In this document: one piece after another, positions 8,715 through 16,357 of the stretch
Layout of the letters: every line of letters starts with the position of its first letter
Position numbering within the stretch: the first letter of the stretch is position 1
From: Collimonas sp. UBA1456
GTDB lineage: Bacteria > Pseudomonadota > Gammaproteobacteria > Burkholderiales > Burkholderiaceae_D
Direction of reading: 5' to 3'
Assembly: GCA_002325825.1 (NCBI GenBank)
Contig: DCSW01000109.1
Span: 315 to 35,125, forward strand
DNA: 34,811 nucleotides
Translations under genes and position numbers: made by a program
The notes under the pieces: generated by a model
Told to the model about the DNA's origin: nothing
Databases searched by the model: none
Seen by the model: only the letters and a program-made list of their open reading frames with translations

Positions 8715-9109
8715 AGATGAAATGAAGAAATACAAAGTGAGGGCGCGATATGTCGCAAAGCCGGTCAAATACAAAATAATCGAGCCACACAGGTGCCGCA
8801 ATGCGTGTCCGAGGAATCAAACATAGTCGCCCTGCTGAAGTAACACCATAGAATCTGCCGAAAAGGTGGGAAAGGTGGTTAATCCCCTCCTAAAAACCCG
8901 GTCACCACCAGAAACAGCCCTTCGACTGGCAACAACGGATGCGCCTCGAAAAACTCAATCGCCAAACCGACCATGTATCCCCCTCCCAGATTCACCGGAA
9001 AAGTACCAAATGGCAACTGATTTTGATAGGCGCCTAGCCAGATACTCACCAGCTAGCGCGGCCGAGCCCCACACAGGGTCGCACCGATGCCAATAGCCAG
9101 CCAGTTCAT
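8715..9109 (-). pseudogene. crcB: Relic of the fluoride channel gene crcB
   Basis: From an ATG at 9109 the minus strand reads MNWLAIGIGATLCG, then a stop, then SIWLGAYQNQLPFGTF, VNLGGGYMVGLAIEFF, TGFLGG, and in another frame GLTTFPTFSADSMVLLQQGDY. A TGA is followed by LGHALRHLCGS. This is the full length of a CrcB/Fluc subunit: the Asn in VNLGG and the TTFSTFS track of the fluoride pore are both recognisable. At least one stop near the N-terminus, a frameshift near 8885 in a G-rich run and a TGA near the C-terminus inactivate it. The start overlaps the altered 3' end of the moaE relic. CrcB exports fluoride ions, a function this organism may no longer need. Confidence 0.82.
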
Positions 9110-9445
9110 TTTTTGCTTTCGCGAATCGGCAACGCGTCTTGCGATCATTTGACCAATGCAACGTGCACCTTGTGAAGTGTGTTCCTTTTTCCAGAACGGC
9201 GCTTCGGTTTCCAGATAGTCGATAATAAATTCGCAGGCAGCAAAAGCCTCGCTATGATGCGCCGAACTGACCGCGACCAGTACAAGCTGGTCCAGCGGCA
9301 ACAGCGGGCCGACGTGATGGATCACTAGCGCATCGAGAATATGCCAGCGCAGCTGGGCCTGATCGACGATAGCGGACAATGCTTTCTCGGTCATGCCGTG
9401 ATAATGTTCGAACTCCATCTCAGCGATCGCGTAATTGAGCACCTC
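9110..9445 (-). pseudogene. moaE: Truncated molybdopterin synthase large subunit
   Basis: The reading AEMEFEHYHGMTEKALSAIV, then DALVIHHVGPL, VLVAVSSAHHSEAFAACEF and TEAPFWKKE is MoaE, which with MoaD inserts sulphur into precursor Z to make molybdopterin. The first 40 or so residues of MoaE are missing, and the N-terminal end of MoaD is joined in frame. The C-terminus also departs from the family after the FWKKE region and runs into the crcB start. The catalytic Lys region (FWKKE) is still present. Because the partner MoaD has lost its C-terminal Gly-Gly and moeA is broken, the pathway cannot work from this locus. Confidence 0.85.
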
Positions 9446-9481
9446 ACGGAGACTGGCAAAAAAGCGTAACTGAATTCACAT
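9446..9481 (-). pseudogene. moaD: 5' relic of moaD joined to moaE
   Basis: On the minus strand the codons are ATG (9481), TGA, then IQLRFFASLRE, the standard start of the ubiquitin-like sulphur carrier MoaD (typically MKIQLRFFASLRE). The second codon has become a stop. After RE the sequence continues VLNYAIAEMEFEHY, which is MoaE. The middle and the essential C-terminal Gly-Gly of MoaD are deleted. The fragment is short, but its position directly before moaE and after moeA makes the call safe. Confidence 0.75.
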
Positions 9482-9597
9482 ACCATTCTCATTTTCAATC
9501 AATTGCAAGAACCGCTACAGTTATTTGTTCTCCTGGTGTCACTATGTCAATGCTGCAAACGGAAGGAAACGTAGCGTGTCGCCAATGCCATGGTTTA

Positions 9598-10530
9598 TCC
9601 TGATGGATTATCAACCGAGCCATCGCCCCAAACGATCGAAGTCAGCACGCCAGAACCCTGATGTGAGAACAGATCAAGGCCGCCATTAGAATGGATTTTT
9701 ATGCGTAGAAACTCTCGCCTGCGATCGACCTTGAGCCAATTGAAATCGGCACGCATCGGCATCGCCTGCGGCGCCAGTTCAGTCGCTGCCGCGTCTTGCT
9801 GGCGTAAGATGAATGGCCGCAGGAAAATCAGGAAAGTGACCAAGATGGACACTGGATTGCCAGGCAGGCCGATGAAGAAATCCTTACTGCCGAAGGCACG
9901 ACACACTTCTCCGAAAACCAACGGCTTGCCTGGCCTTATCGCGATCTGCCACATGTTCAGCAGCCCTTCCGCTTCCACCGCCGGCTTGACGTGATCTTCT
10001 TCTCCCACCTATACGCCGCCCGTAATCAGGATCAGATCACGCTCCTGCGCTGCATCGCGCAAGGCATCGCGCGTCGCTTGCAGATTATCCGGAACGATCC
10101 CATAATCAGTGATATCTCAGCCAAAATTTTCCAGCAAGCGGCGAAGAACAAAGCGGTTCGAGTTATAGAACGTGCCAAGATGCAAGAGTTCTCCCGGCAT
10201 CACCAGTTCATCGCCAGTGAAAAACATTGCAACCTGCAGCTTGCGCAGCAGCGGCAGCTTTTCTAATCCAACCGAAGCGGCCGGCCCCAGATACTGCGTC
10301 CGAAGGCGCATACTGGCAGCCAGATTCACGCTACCGCTGCGAATATCCTCGCCAGCACAGCGCACCTCTATTCGTCGGTTGCCGGCGCATGCTTGACTAG
10401 CGCGGCGTAACCGTCTATTTGCGTATTGTCGGCCGGCGTCGGAAACATTTCGATCACACCATCTGCCCAGCAACACCTGCAAGGCGGCGGCGACATCCAA
10501 CATCGGGGGCATCATGCTTGGCTTATCTAT
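9598..10530 (-). pseudogene. moeA: Relic of molybdopterin molybdotransferase
   Basis: The C-terminal part (about 9598-10008) is a long open frame with VGEEDHVKPAVE, RPGKPLVFGE and GLPGNPVSILVTF, hallmarks of MoeA, which ligates molybdate to molybdopterin. It is preceded by DLILITGGV and a TAG (plus-strand cta at 10009-10011) where homologues have Ser. Further upstream are pieces in other frames: MLDVAAALQVLL near the start and DNTQIDGYA near 10420. Several frameshifts and stops are present, and part of the N-terminal half seems compressed. The gene sits between thrC and moaD, its usual place in Burkholderiales. Confidence 0.88.
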
Positions 10531-10571
10531 CTGTGCTAAGTTCAGCGCTCGGCGATTTCGGCGATTACAAA

Positions 10572-12032
10572 TTACAAGCCGGTGCGCGTAGCAATGAATT
10601 GCTTGACCTGCGCCACGTCGGCGGCCATCACTTCAAAATACTGCGGCAGCACCTCGATGTTTTCAAAGCCGATCGGCCGCTCAGCGTCACGTCCCAGCGC
10701 TTCACGGATAGTTTCGTTGAACTTGGCCGGCAATGCGGTTTCCAGCACAATCATTGGTATGCCCGGCGCCATGTATTCACGCGCCACCTTGACGCCATCG
10801 GCGGTGTGGGTATCGATGGTGATGCCATAGCGTGCCTGCACGTCACGGATGGTGTCAAGACGATCCTGATGCGTTGATTTACCGGACTGGAAACCGAACC
10901 AGCCGATCTTCGCGAATTCATCGCCATCGCTACCGGGGCCGCCCGCCAGATTGAAACCGCCTTCAGTTTCAACCTTGTAAAATAAAGCCCGCACACGCTC
11001 GCTATCGCCGTCCAACAAATCATGGATGAAGCGCTCAAAATTCGACGCCTTGCTGATATCCATACTCGGGCTGCTGGTGTGATAGATCTCGGCCGCCTTT
11101 CGCACGCGATAAATTCCGGTACGGAAGAATTCGTCAAGCACGTCGTTTTCGTTGGTGGCAGCGACCAGTTTATCGATCGGCAAGCCCATCATACGCGCGA
11201 TATGGCCGGCGCAAATATTACCAAAATTCCCAGAAGGAACGGTGAACGATACTTTCTGTTCGTTGCGGATAGTCGCACTCAGATAGCCGCGGAAGTAGTA
11301 CACCACCTGCGCCACCACGCGCGCCAAATTGATCGAATTGACGGTGCCAATTTTTTGCGCAGCCTTGAATGCGTGGTCGTTAGAGACTGCCTTGACCATA
11401 TCCTGGCAATCGTCGAACACTCCCTCGATCGCGATATTGAAAATGTTTGGATCTTGCAGACTGAACATCTGCGCGCTCTGGAACGCGCTCATTTTTTTGT
11501 GCGGCGATAGCATGAAGACACGGATGCCCTGCTTGCCACGCATCGCATATTCGGCAGCGCTGCCGGTATCGCCGGATGTCGCACCGAAAATATTCAATTT
11601 GGCGTCGTTCTTTGCCAGTGTGTATTCGAACAGATTACCCAGCAACTGCATCGCCATATCCTTGAAGGCCAGTGTCGGACCATTCGACAGCGCTTGCAGC
11701 AGCAGTTTGCCGCCGTCCCGCTCCTCGAGCACGCGCAGCGGCGTGATCTGGCAGGCATCCTCGCCGACACGAGCGTTGCGATACACCCGCGCGGTGTAGG
11801 TCTTGTACGCTAACGCTCTCAGGTCGACTTCTGGTATATCGGTCGCAAATTTCTTCAGCACCGCGAAAGCTAAATCAGCGTACGACAGGCTGCGCCATGC
11901 ATCTAGCTCGGTAGCGCTGACCTGAGGATATGCGGCTGGAAGATACAAGCCGCCGTCTGGAGCCAGGCCGCCAAGCAGAATTTCAGAAAAACTTTGTGCA
12001 GCGGCGTGGCCGCGGGTCGAGACATATTGCAT
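10572..12032 (-). CDS. thrC: Threonine synthase
   Basis: ThrC converts O-phosphohomoserine to threonine with pyridoxal phosphate. The 486-residue product is full length for the long proteobacterial form. It starts MQYVSTRG and has the cofactor lysine K124 in LAFKDMAMQLL, then GATSGDTGSAA and VPSGNFGNICAGH for phosphate and substrate binding. No frameshift or missing motif is seen. The homoserine dehydrogenase gene (hom) that normally precedes thrC in this group is not present upstream. The next genes downstream are the broken moeA and moaD/moaE. Retention of thrC with loss of its neighbours suggests that threonine synthesis is still selected. Confidence 0.96.
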   Translation of the reverse strand: MQYVSTRGHAAAQSFSEILLGGLAPDGGLYLPAAYPQVSATELDAWRSLSYADLAFAVLKKFATDIPEVDLRALAYKTYTARVYRNARVGEDACQITPLRVLEERDGGKLLLQALSNGPTLAFKDMAMQLLGNLFEYTLAKNDAKLNIFGATSGDTGSAAEYAMRGKQGIRVFMLSPHKKMSAFQSAQMFSLQDPNIFNIAIEGVFDDCQDMVKAVSNDHAFKAAQKIGTVNSINLARVVAQVVYYFRGYLSATIRNEQKVSFTVPSGNFGNICAGHIARMMGLPIDKLVAATNENDVLDEFFRTGIYRVRKAAEIYHTSSPSMDISKASNFERFIHDLLDGDSERVRALFYKVETEGGFNLAGGPGSDGDEFAKIGWFGFQSGKSTHQDRLDTIRDVQARYGITIDTHTADGVKVAREYMAPGIPMIVLETALPAKFNETIREALGRDAERPIGFENIEVLPQYFEVMAADVAQVKQFIATRTGL

Positions 12033-12443
12033 AAATTGGATAAAATTTTATGGTTACGTTGTGGTGAGGAATACCGACGGGATCTGATAACGAGGGAAAT
12101 GCATGGAGCACGAACGGAATCAGCCACAGTGCTAATTATAGCCGCTGCAGGCAAGCTGCTATTAGCTTTGCATGATTCGCACAGATCGTTTTCTTCCTTT
12201 TGCAAGCAGTCCAAGCGCGCCTTCGAAGCAAACCGACAGCATACGCGTTACACCGCCAATATATAGTACGACCACAGGCCGTCCAAGGCATGCAATCGAC
12301 TCAACGATACAAATGACGGCTGCATCCTGATTGCCACGCTGATACAATATCGGTAATACGCTAGCGCGCATAAAATGCCTGGCAGGTCAGCTGTGGATAA
12401 GTCGACAATTGACCTTATTCCCCTTGCAACTCATTCCATTGTT
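12033..12443. other. Unassigned stretch between divergent thrC and gmk
   Basis: Related genomes have hom upstream of thrC and yicC upstream of gmk; neither is recognisable here. A minus-strand open frame (12162-12371, 69 codons) has no similarity I can name. The stretch must hold the promoters of both flanking genes. A TATAAT on the minus strand within 12136-12142 is a possible thrC -10 element, but it has no good -35 partner. Confidence 0.35.
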
Positions 12444-13142
12444 ATGACACCTCCACTTTCGACACCCTCGCCGACCGACCAGCAGAACAGCTCGGCGATG
12501 CCCGACGAGCATCCGATGTCCGGCAACCTGTTCATGGTGGTAGCGCCTTCCGGCGCCGGCAAATCGACGCTGGTCAATGCACTACTGGCACAGGAACCAG
12601 CCATCAAGCTATCGATCTCATACACCACCCGGCCGTCGCGCCCAAGCGAGAAAGATGGTCGCGAGTATCACTTCACAACGGTAGACAACTTTCGCGCGCG
12701 CCACAAACAAGGTGAATTCCTGGAGTGGGCTGAAGTCCACTCCAATTATTACGGCACATCGCGCCTGGCGATCACCGAGCAGATGCAGTCCAGCACCGAT
12801 GTGTTGCTGGAAATCGATTGGCAAGGCGCGCAACAGGTCAAGAAACAGTTTCCCAATGCGGTCGGCATCTTCATCCTGCCACCGTCGATTGCAGCGCTCG
12901 AAGACCGCCTGAAAAAACGTGGGCAGGATGACCCGCAGGTGATTACGTGGCGGATTCTTGCCGCCGGCGGCGAAATCGCGCACGCCCGCGAGTTTGAATA
13001 TGTTATTATTAATCAAGAATTTGCAACTGCTCTATCGGAATTAACAGCAATTGTTAAAGCTACTCGCTGCCGCTTTTCTCAGCAGGCAGTGCGCAACGCC
13101 TCCTTATTTGCTCAGTTGGGTATCCACGCCAACTTAACTTAA
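12444..13142 (+). CDS. gmk: Guanylate kinase
   Basis: Gmk phosphorylates GMP to GDP and feeds GTP, dGTP and (p)ppGpp pools. The P-loop APSGAGKST, the GMP-binding block SYTTRPSRPSEKDGREYHF, the EFLEWAEVH segment and LLEIDWQGAQQV are all present. The start is uncertain: the ATG at 12444 gives 232 residues with a Pro/Ser-rich leader, while the ATG at 12516 gives 208, closer to the usual size. In the lid region the family motif VIARRI reads VITWRI, so one of two adjacent basic residues that contact ATP is replaced by Trp while the second Arg remains. It is first in a gmk-rpoZ-spoT cluster, typical for proteobacteria. Confidence 0.93.
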   Translation: MTPPLSTPSPTDQQNSSAMPDEHPMSGNLFMVVAPSGAGKSTLVNALLAQEPAIKLSISYTTRPSRPSEKDGREYHFTTVDNFRARHKQGEFLEWAEVHSNYYGTSRLAITEQMQSSTDVLLEIDWQGAQQVKKQFPNAVGIFILPPSIAALEDRLKKRGQDDPQVITWRILAAGGEIAHAREFEYVIINQEFATALSELTAIVKATRCRFSQQAVRNASLFAQLGIHANLT

Positions 13143-13210
13143 TTCAACTTAACCTAGATTAAGTAGCGTCTAAGCTAACGCCTGACAGGCACCGTTTTCT
13201 GGAGAAATAT

Positions 13211-13414
13211 ATGGCCCGCATCACCATCGAAGACTGTTTAAAACACATCCCTAACCGCTTTCAATTGACGCTGTCCGCGACCTATCGCGCACGCCAGCTG
13301 TTGCAAGGCCATACTGCCAAAGTAGACACCAAGGACAAGCCAACCGTGGTTGCACTGCGCGAAATTGCCGCACACAAGATCGGCATTGAAATGCTGAAAA
13401 AAGTACCTGGTTAA
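13211..13414 (+). CDS. rpoZ: RNA polymerase omega subunit
   Basis: The 67-residue product starts MARITIEDCL, continues IPNRFQLTLSATYRARQLLQG and ends with VVALREIAAHKIG, which is the complete omega subunit. Omega supports folding and assembly of the beta-prime subunit and forms part of one ppGpp binding site on RNA polymerase. A GGAG ribosome binding site lies eight bases before the ATG. It lies between gmk and spoT, as in most Gammaproteobacteria and Betaproteobacteria, so polymerase sensing and (p)ppGpp turnover are encoded side by side. Intact. Confidence 0.97.
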   Translation: MARITIEDCLKHIPNRFQLTLSATYRARQLLQGHTAKVDTKDKPTVVALREIAAHKIGIEMLKKVPG

Positions 13415-13515
13415 TTAATAGATTAATTGCGAAAGTAGCAATGTGTTGCGCTTCGACCAAACCAGTGTCTCGTCCTACAATCAATTCAACATCATGCGGC
13501 TGACATCGAAACAGT

Positions 13516-15786
13516 ATGAACCTGACATCTCAAGATTCAAGCATGTCATCAGCTGCGATCACAAAAAAACGGGCGGTTGCCCCTCGCTCAGGTAGAAAAC
13601 CAGCTGATACCCCTCCCTTGTCAGACCCTCAACCTGCCTCCCAAATCGGCGGCCCGTCGATCACCAACCTGACTACCAAGCTTGCCGAATACCTGACTCC
13701 AGCCGAGCTGAAGCAAGTCAAGGAAGCTTATCGCTTTTCGGATGAAGTGCATCTGGGTCAGATGCGTAAATCCGGCGAACCGTATATTTCACATCCGATT
13801 GCCGTCGCCGAAATTTGTGCCAATTGGAAACTCGATGCGCAAGCTATCATGGCCGCGTTGTTGCACGATGTAATGGAAGACCAGGATGTCAAAAAGGATG
13901 AGCTGATCGAGCATTTTGGCGCGCCGGTGGCGACTCTGGTAGATGGCCTGTCGAAATTGGACAAGATTGAATTTCAGAGCCAGATCGAAGCGCAAGCCGA
14001 GAATTTCCGCAAGATGCTGCTAGCGATGGCACGCGATGTGCGCGTGATTCTGGTGAAACTAGCCGATCGCCTGCACAACATGCGCACACTGGGCGTGATG
14101 ACGCCCGAAAAGAAACGCCGCATCGCGCGCGAAACGATGGAAGTCTACATTCCGATCGCTCACCGGCTCGGTCTTAACAACATCTACCGCGAACTACAAG
14201 AGCTGGCCTTCTCGCACCTGTATCCGTTGCGCCATCGAACATTGGCGAAAGCAGTCAAAGCAGTACGCGGCAACCGCCGCGAAGTAGTCAGCAAAATCCT
14301 CGAGTCGGTCGGTACCACGCTGGCGGCAAACGGCATCAATGCCCAGATCGACGGTCGCGAGAAAAGCTTGTTCGGCATCTATCGCAAGATGCATATCAAG
14401 CACCTGTCTTTTTCTCAGGTGCTTGATGTCTATGGCTTCCACATCGTGGTCGACACCTTCGCCAATTGCTACCTGGCGCTCGGCACGCTGCATGCGCTCT
14501 ACAAGCCGATGCCCGGCAAGTTCAAGGACTACATCGCGATTCCCAAGCTGAACGACTACCAGTCGCTGCACACTACACTGATCGGCCCGTATGGCACGCC
14601 AGTGGAGTTCCAGATTCGCACCCAGGACATGCACCGCATCGCCGAATTAGGCGTCACCGCGCACTGGCTGTACAAGGACGAGAAAGGCAACCTGAGCGAT
14701 CTGCAGCAGCGTACTCACGCGTGGCTTCAGTCTCTGCTCGACATCCAGAAACAGACCGGTGATTCGGCCGAATTCCTGGAGCACGTGAAGGTCGATCTGT
14801 TCCCCGATTCGGTCTACGTATTTACGCCGAAATCGAAGATCATCGCGCTACCGCGTGGCGCCACCGCGCTCGATTTCGCCTACGCCATCCACACCGATGT
14901 CGGCGACCAAACCATCGCCGCCAAGATCAATCACGAACCGGCGCCGCTGCGTACAGAACTGCATAACGGCGACATTGTCGAGATCGTCACTTCGACCACC
15001 TCACGCCCAAGCCCCAACTGGCTAGGTTTCGTGCGTACCGGCAAGGCGCGCTCGGCGATCCATCATTATCTGCGCATCATCAATCTCGGTGAGTCGCTGG
15101 AACTCGGCAAGCATCTGCTGTCCCAGGCATTGGCGTCGCTCAACCTGAATCCGGCACTGGCACCACTGGTAGTGGAACGGCTGCTGAACGAATCGAGCGC
15201 CGAGTCGCTCGATGAAATCTATGCTGACATCGGCGTCGGCAAGCGGATGGCGTCACTGGTGGCAAGCCACATCGTCGGCTTATTGGAAAATGAGCCGTTG
15301 CTCGATCTCGAATACGTCGATACGTCTGGCAGAATGGACCCAGTGGTGATTTACGGCAGCGAAGGCATATCAGTGCAGCTGTCACCATGTTGTCAGCCGA
15401 TCCCAGGCGATCATATAACCGGCCAATTCAAGCCCGATCAGGGTCTGATGGTGCATGCGGAAGACTGCAACATTGCCAAGCGTCAGCGCAATAAGGACCC
15501 GGATCGCTGGATCGAAGTGCTGTGGAGCGAGGATCTGAACCGTCATTTCGACTGCCGCATCAAGGTTCTAGTGCACAACGGCAAAGGTATCCTGGCGCGG
15601 GTTGCTGCCGAAATCGGCGATTCCGACGCCAATATCATCTATGTCAACATGGAAGATGACAAGGATCAGATGCTGACGCAGCTGATTTTCACTATTCAGG
15701 TGGAAGACCGGGTGCATCTGGCACGGCTAATGCGCAGTGTACGCCGAATCCATGGCGTAACACGAATTCGGCGTGACCGTAGCTGA
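13516..15786 (+). CDS. spoT: Bifunctional (p)ppGpp synthetase/hydrolase
   Basis: This long RelA/SpoT homologue makes and degrades the alarmone (p)ppGpp. The 756 residues contain the HD hydrolase domain with H93, H117-D118 and E121-D122 (HDVMED), so hydrolysis should work. The synthetase domain follows (YGFHIVVDT 306-314, KFKDYIAIPK 335-344, EFQIRT 364-369). Next come the TGS domain (about 434-495) and the C-terminal ACT domain (about 680-756). In the synthetase, the nearly invariant NGYQSLHT reads NDYQSLHT, with D347 in place of Gly, which could weaken synthesis. The first ATG is used here; the ATG ten codons in is also possible. It ends in TGA, which shows that UGA is a stop in this organism. 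Confidence 0.95.
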   Translation: MNLTSQDSSMSSAAITKKRAVAPRSGRKPADTPPLSDPQPASQIGGPSITNLTTKLAEYLTPAELKQVKEAYRFSDEVHLGQMRKSGEPYISHPIAVAEICANWKLDAQAIMAALLHDVMEDQDVKKDELIEHFGAPVATLVDGLSKLDKIEFQSQIEAQAENFRKMLLAMARDVRVILVKLADRLHNMRTLGVMTPEKKRRIARETMEVYIPIAHRLGLNNIYRELQELAFSHLYPLRHRTLAKAVKAVRGNRREVVSKILESVGTTLAANGINAQIDGREKSLFGIYRKMHIKHLSFSQVLDVYGFHIVVDTFANCYLALGTLHALYKPMPGKFKDYIAIPKLNDYQSLHTTLIGPYGTPVEFQIRTQDMHRIAELGVTAHWLYKDEKGNLSDLQQRTHAWLQSLLDIQKQTGDSAEFLEHVKVDLFPDSVYVFTPKSKIIALPRGATALDFAYAIHTDVGDQTIAAKINHEPAPLRTELHNGDIVEIVTSTTSRPSPNWLGFVRTGKARSAIHHYLRIINLGESLELGKHLLSQALASLNLNPALAPLVVERLLNESSAESLDEIYADIGVGKRMASLVASHIVGLLENEPLLDLEYVDTSGRMDPVVIYGSEGISVQLSPCCQPIPGDHITGQFKPDQGLMVHAEDCNIAKRQRNKDPDRWIEVLWSEDLNRHFDCRIKVLVHNGKGILARVAAEIGDSDANIIYVNMEDDKDQMLTQLIFTIQVEDRVHLARLMRSVRRIHGVTRIRRDRS

Positions 15787-15835
15787 CTGCTGTTTGACTG
15801 CTGTTTCAAACAAAGGAAATTTAAAATCATAACAG

Positions 15836-15863
15836 AGAACGACCAGCATGCAGCGGTCGTTCT
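15836..15863 (+). terminator. Stem-loop after spoT
   Basis: AGAACGACC (15836-15844) pairs perfectly with GGTCGTTCT (15855-15863) around a 10-base loop, 50 bases after the spoT stop. No clear T run follows on the plus strand, so it may be a weak terminator or an RNA 3'-end stabiliser. The second arm overlaps the stop codon end of the convergent DUF1178 relic. Confidence 0.5.
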
Positions 15864-16275
15864 ATTGCAGAGAATGCTTGTCCGGCAGCGCTATCGGTAG
15901 CTGGAATACATCAATACCCTCTTCCGCTAGTTCCTCGCGCTGCTCGGTAGAGGCGATGCCGGGCATCCCGTGGGCCGGCACTTCATTCTAGTGAATACCC
16001 CGCGTGCCTCTTCAGCAAATCGTCCGCCGACATCTTCCGTGTTTTTCATCACCTAATGCACCATCTGCGCCAGCCGCTGCTGCACTGCACGCGTCGCAGC
16101 AGCATCAGATCCCGGCGCACTGAGTGCCGACAGATGCAAATTCGATGCCGAAGTTGGCTTGCCAATTTTTATGCTGTCATACACCGGGTAGCCTATCTGC
16201 TGACGCGCCGATTGCGACAGAAAATCGTCTTACGCAGCGAACCAGACCTCGATCTTGATAACTTTTAATTCTCGT
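15862..16275 (-). pseudogene. Relic of a DUF1178 family gene
   Basis: Minus-strand pieces KVIKIEVWFAA, a stop, DDFLSQSARQQIGYPVYDS, PTSASNLHLSA, RAVQQRLAQMVH, NTEDVGGRFAEEARG, NEVPAHGMPGIAS and EELAEEGIDVFQLPIALP match the small DUF1178 proteins of proteobacteria (function unknown). Those usually begin MKVFDL-C---H-FEGWFAS-DDF and carry a zinc-ribbon-like pair of cysteines. Here the N-terminus is shortened and the start codon is lost. Both cysteines of the CPVC pair have become Tyr, and at least two stops and a frameshift follow. Its convergent position after spoT is plausible for the group. Confidence 0.72.
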
Positions 16276-16357
16276 TTATTTTCAGGCCTTCAAGACTGGC
16301 TAAATTATTTGCATTGCGTATGATCCATATGCTTGATTTTCACTATTAAGACTTTCC

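Noticed and set aside
9110..9445. moaE as a functional gene with a new C-terminus
   Set aside because: The open frame lacks the family N-terminus, begins inside MoaD-derived sequence with a stop at codon 2, and runs into crcB. With moaD and moeA broken it is best called a relic.
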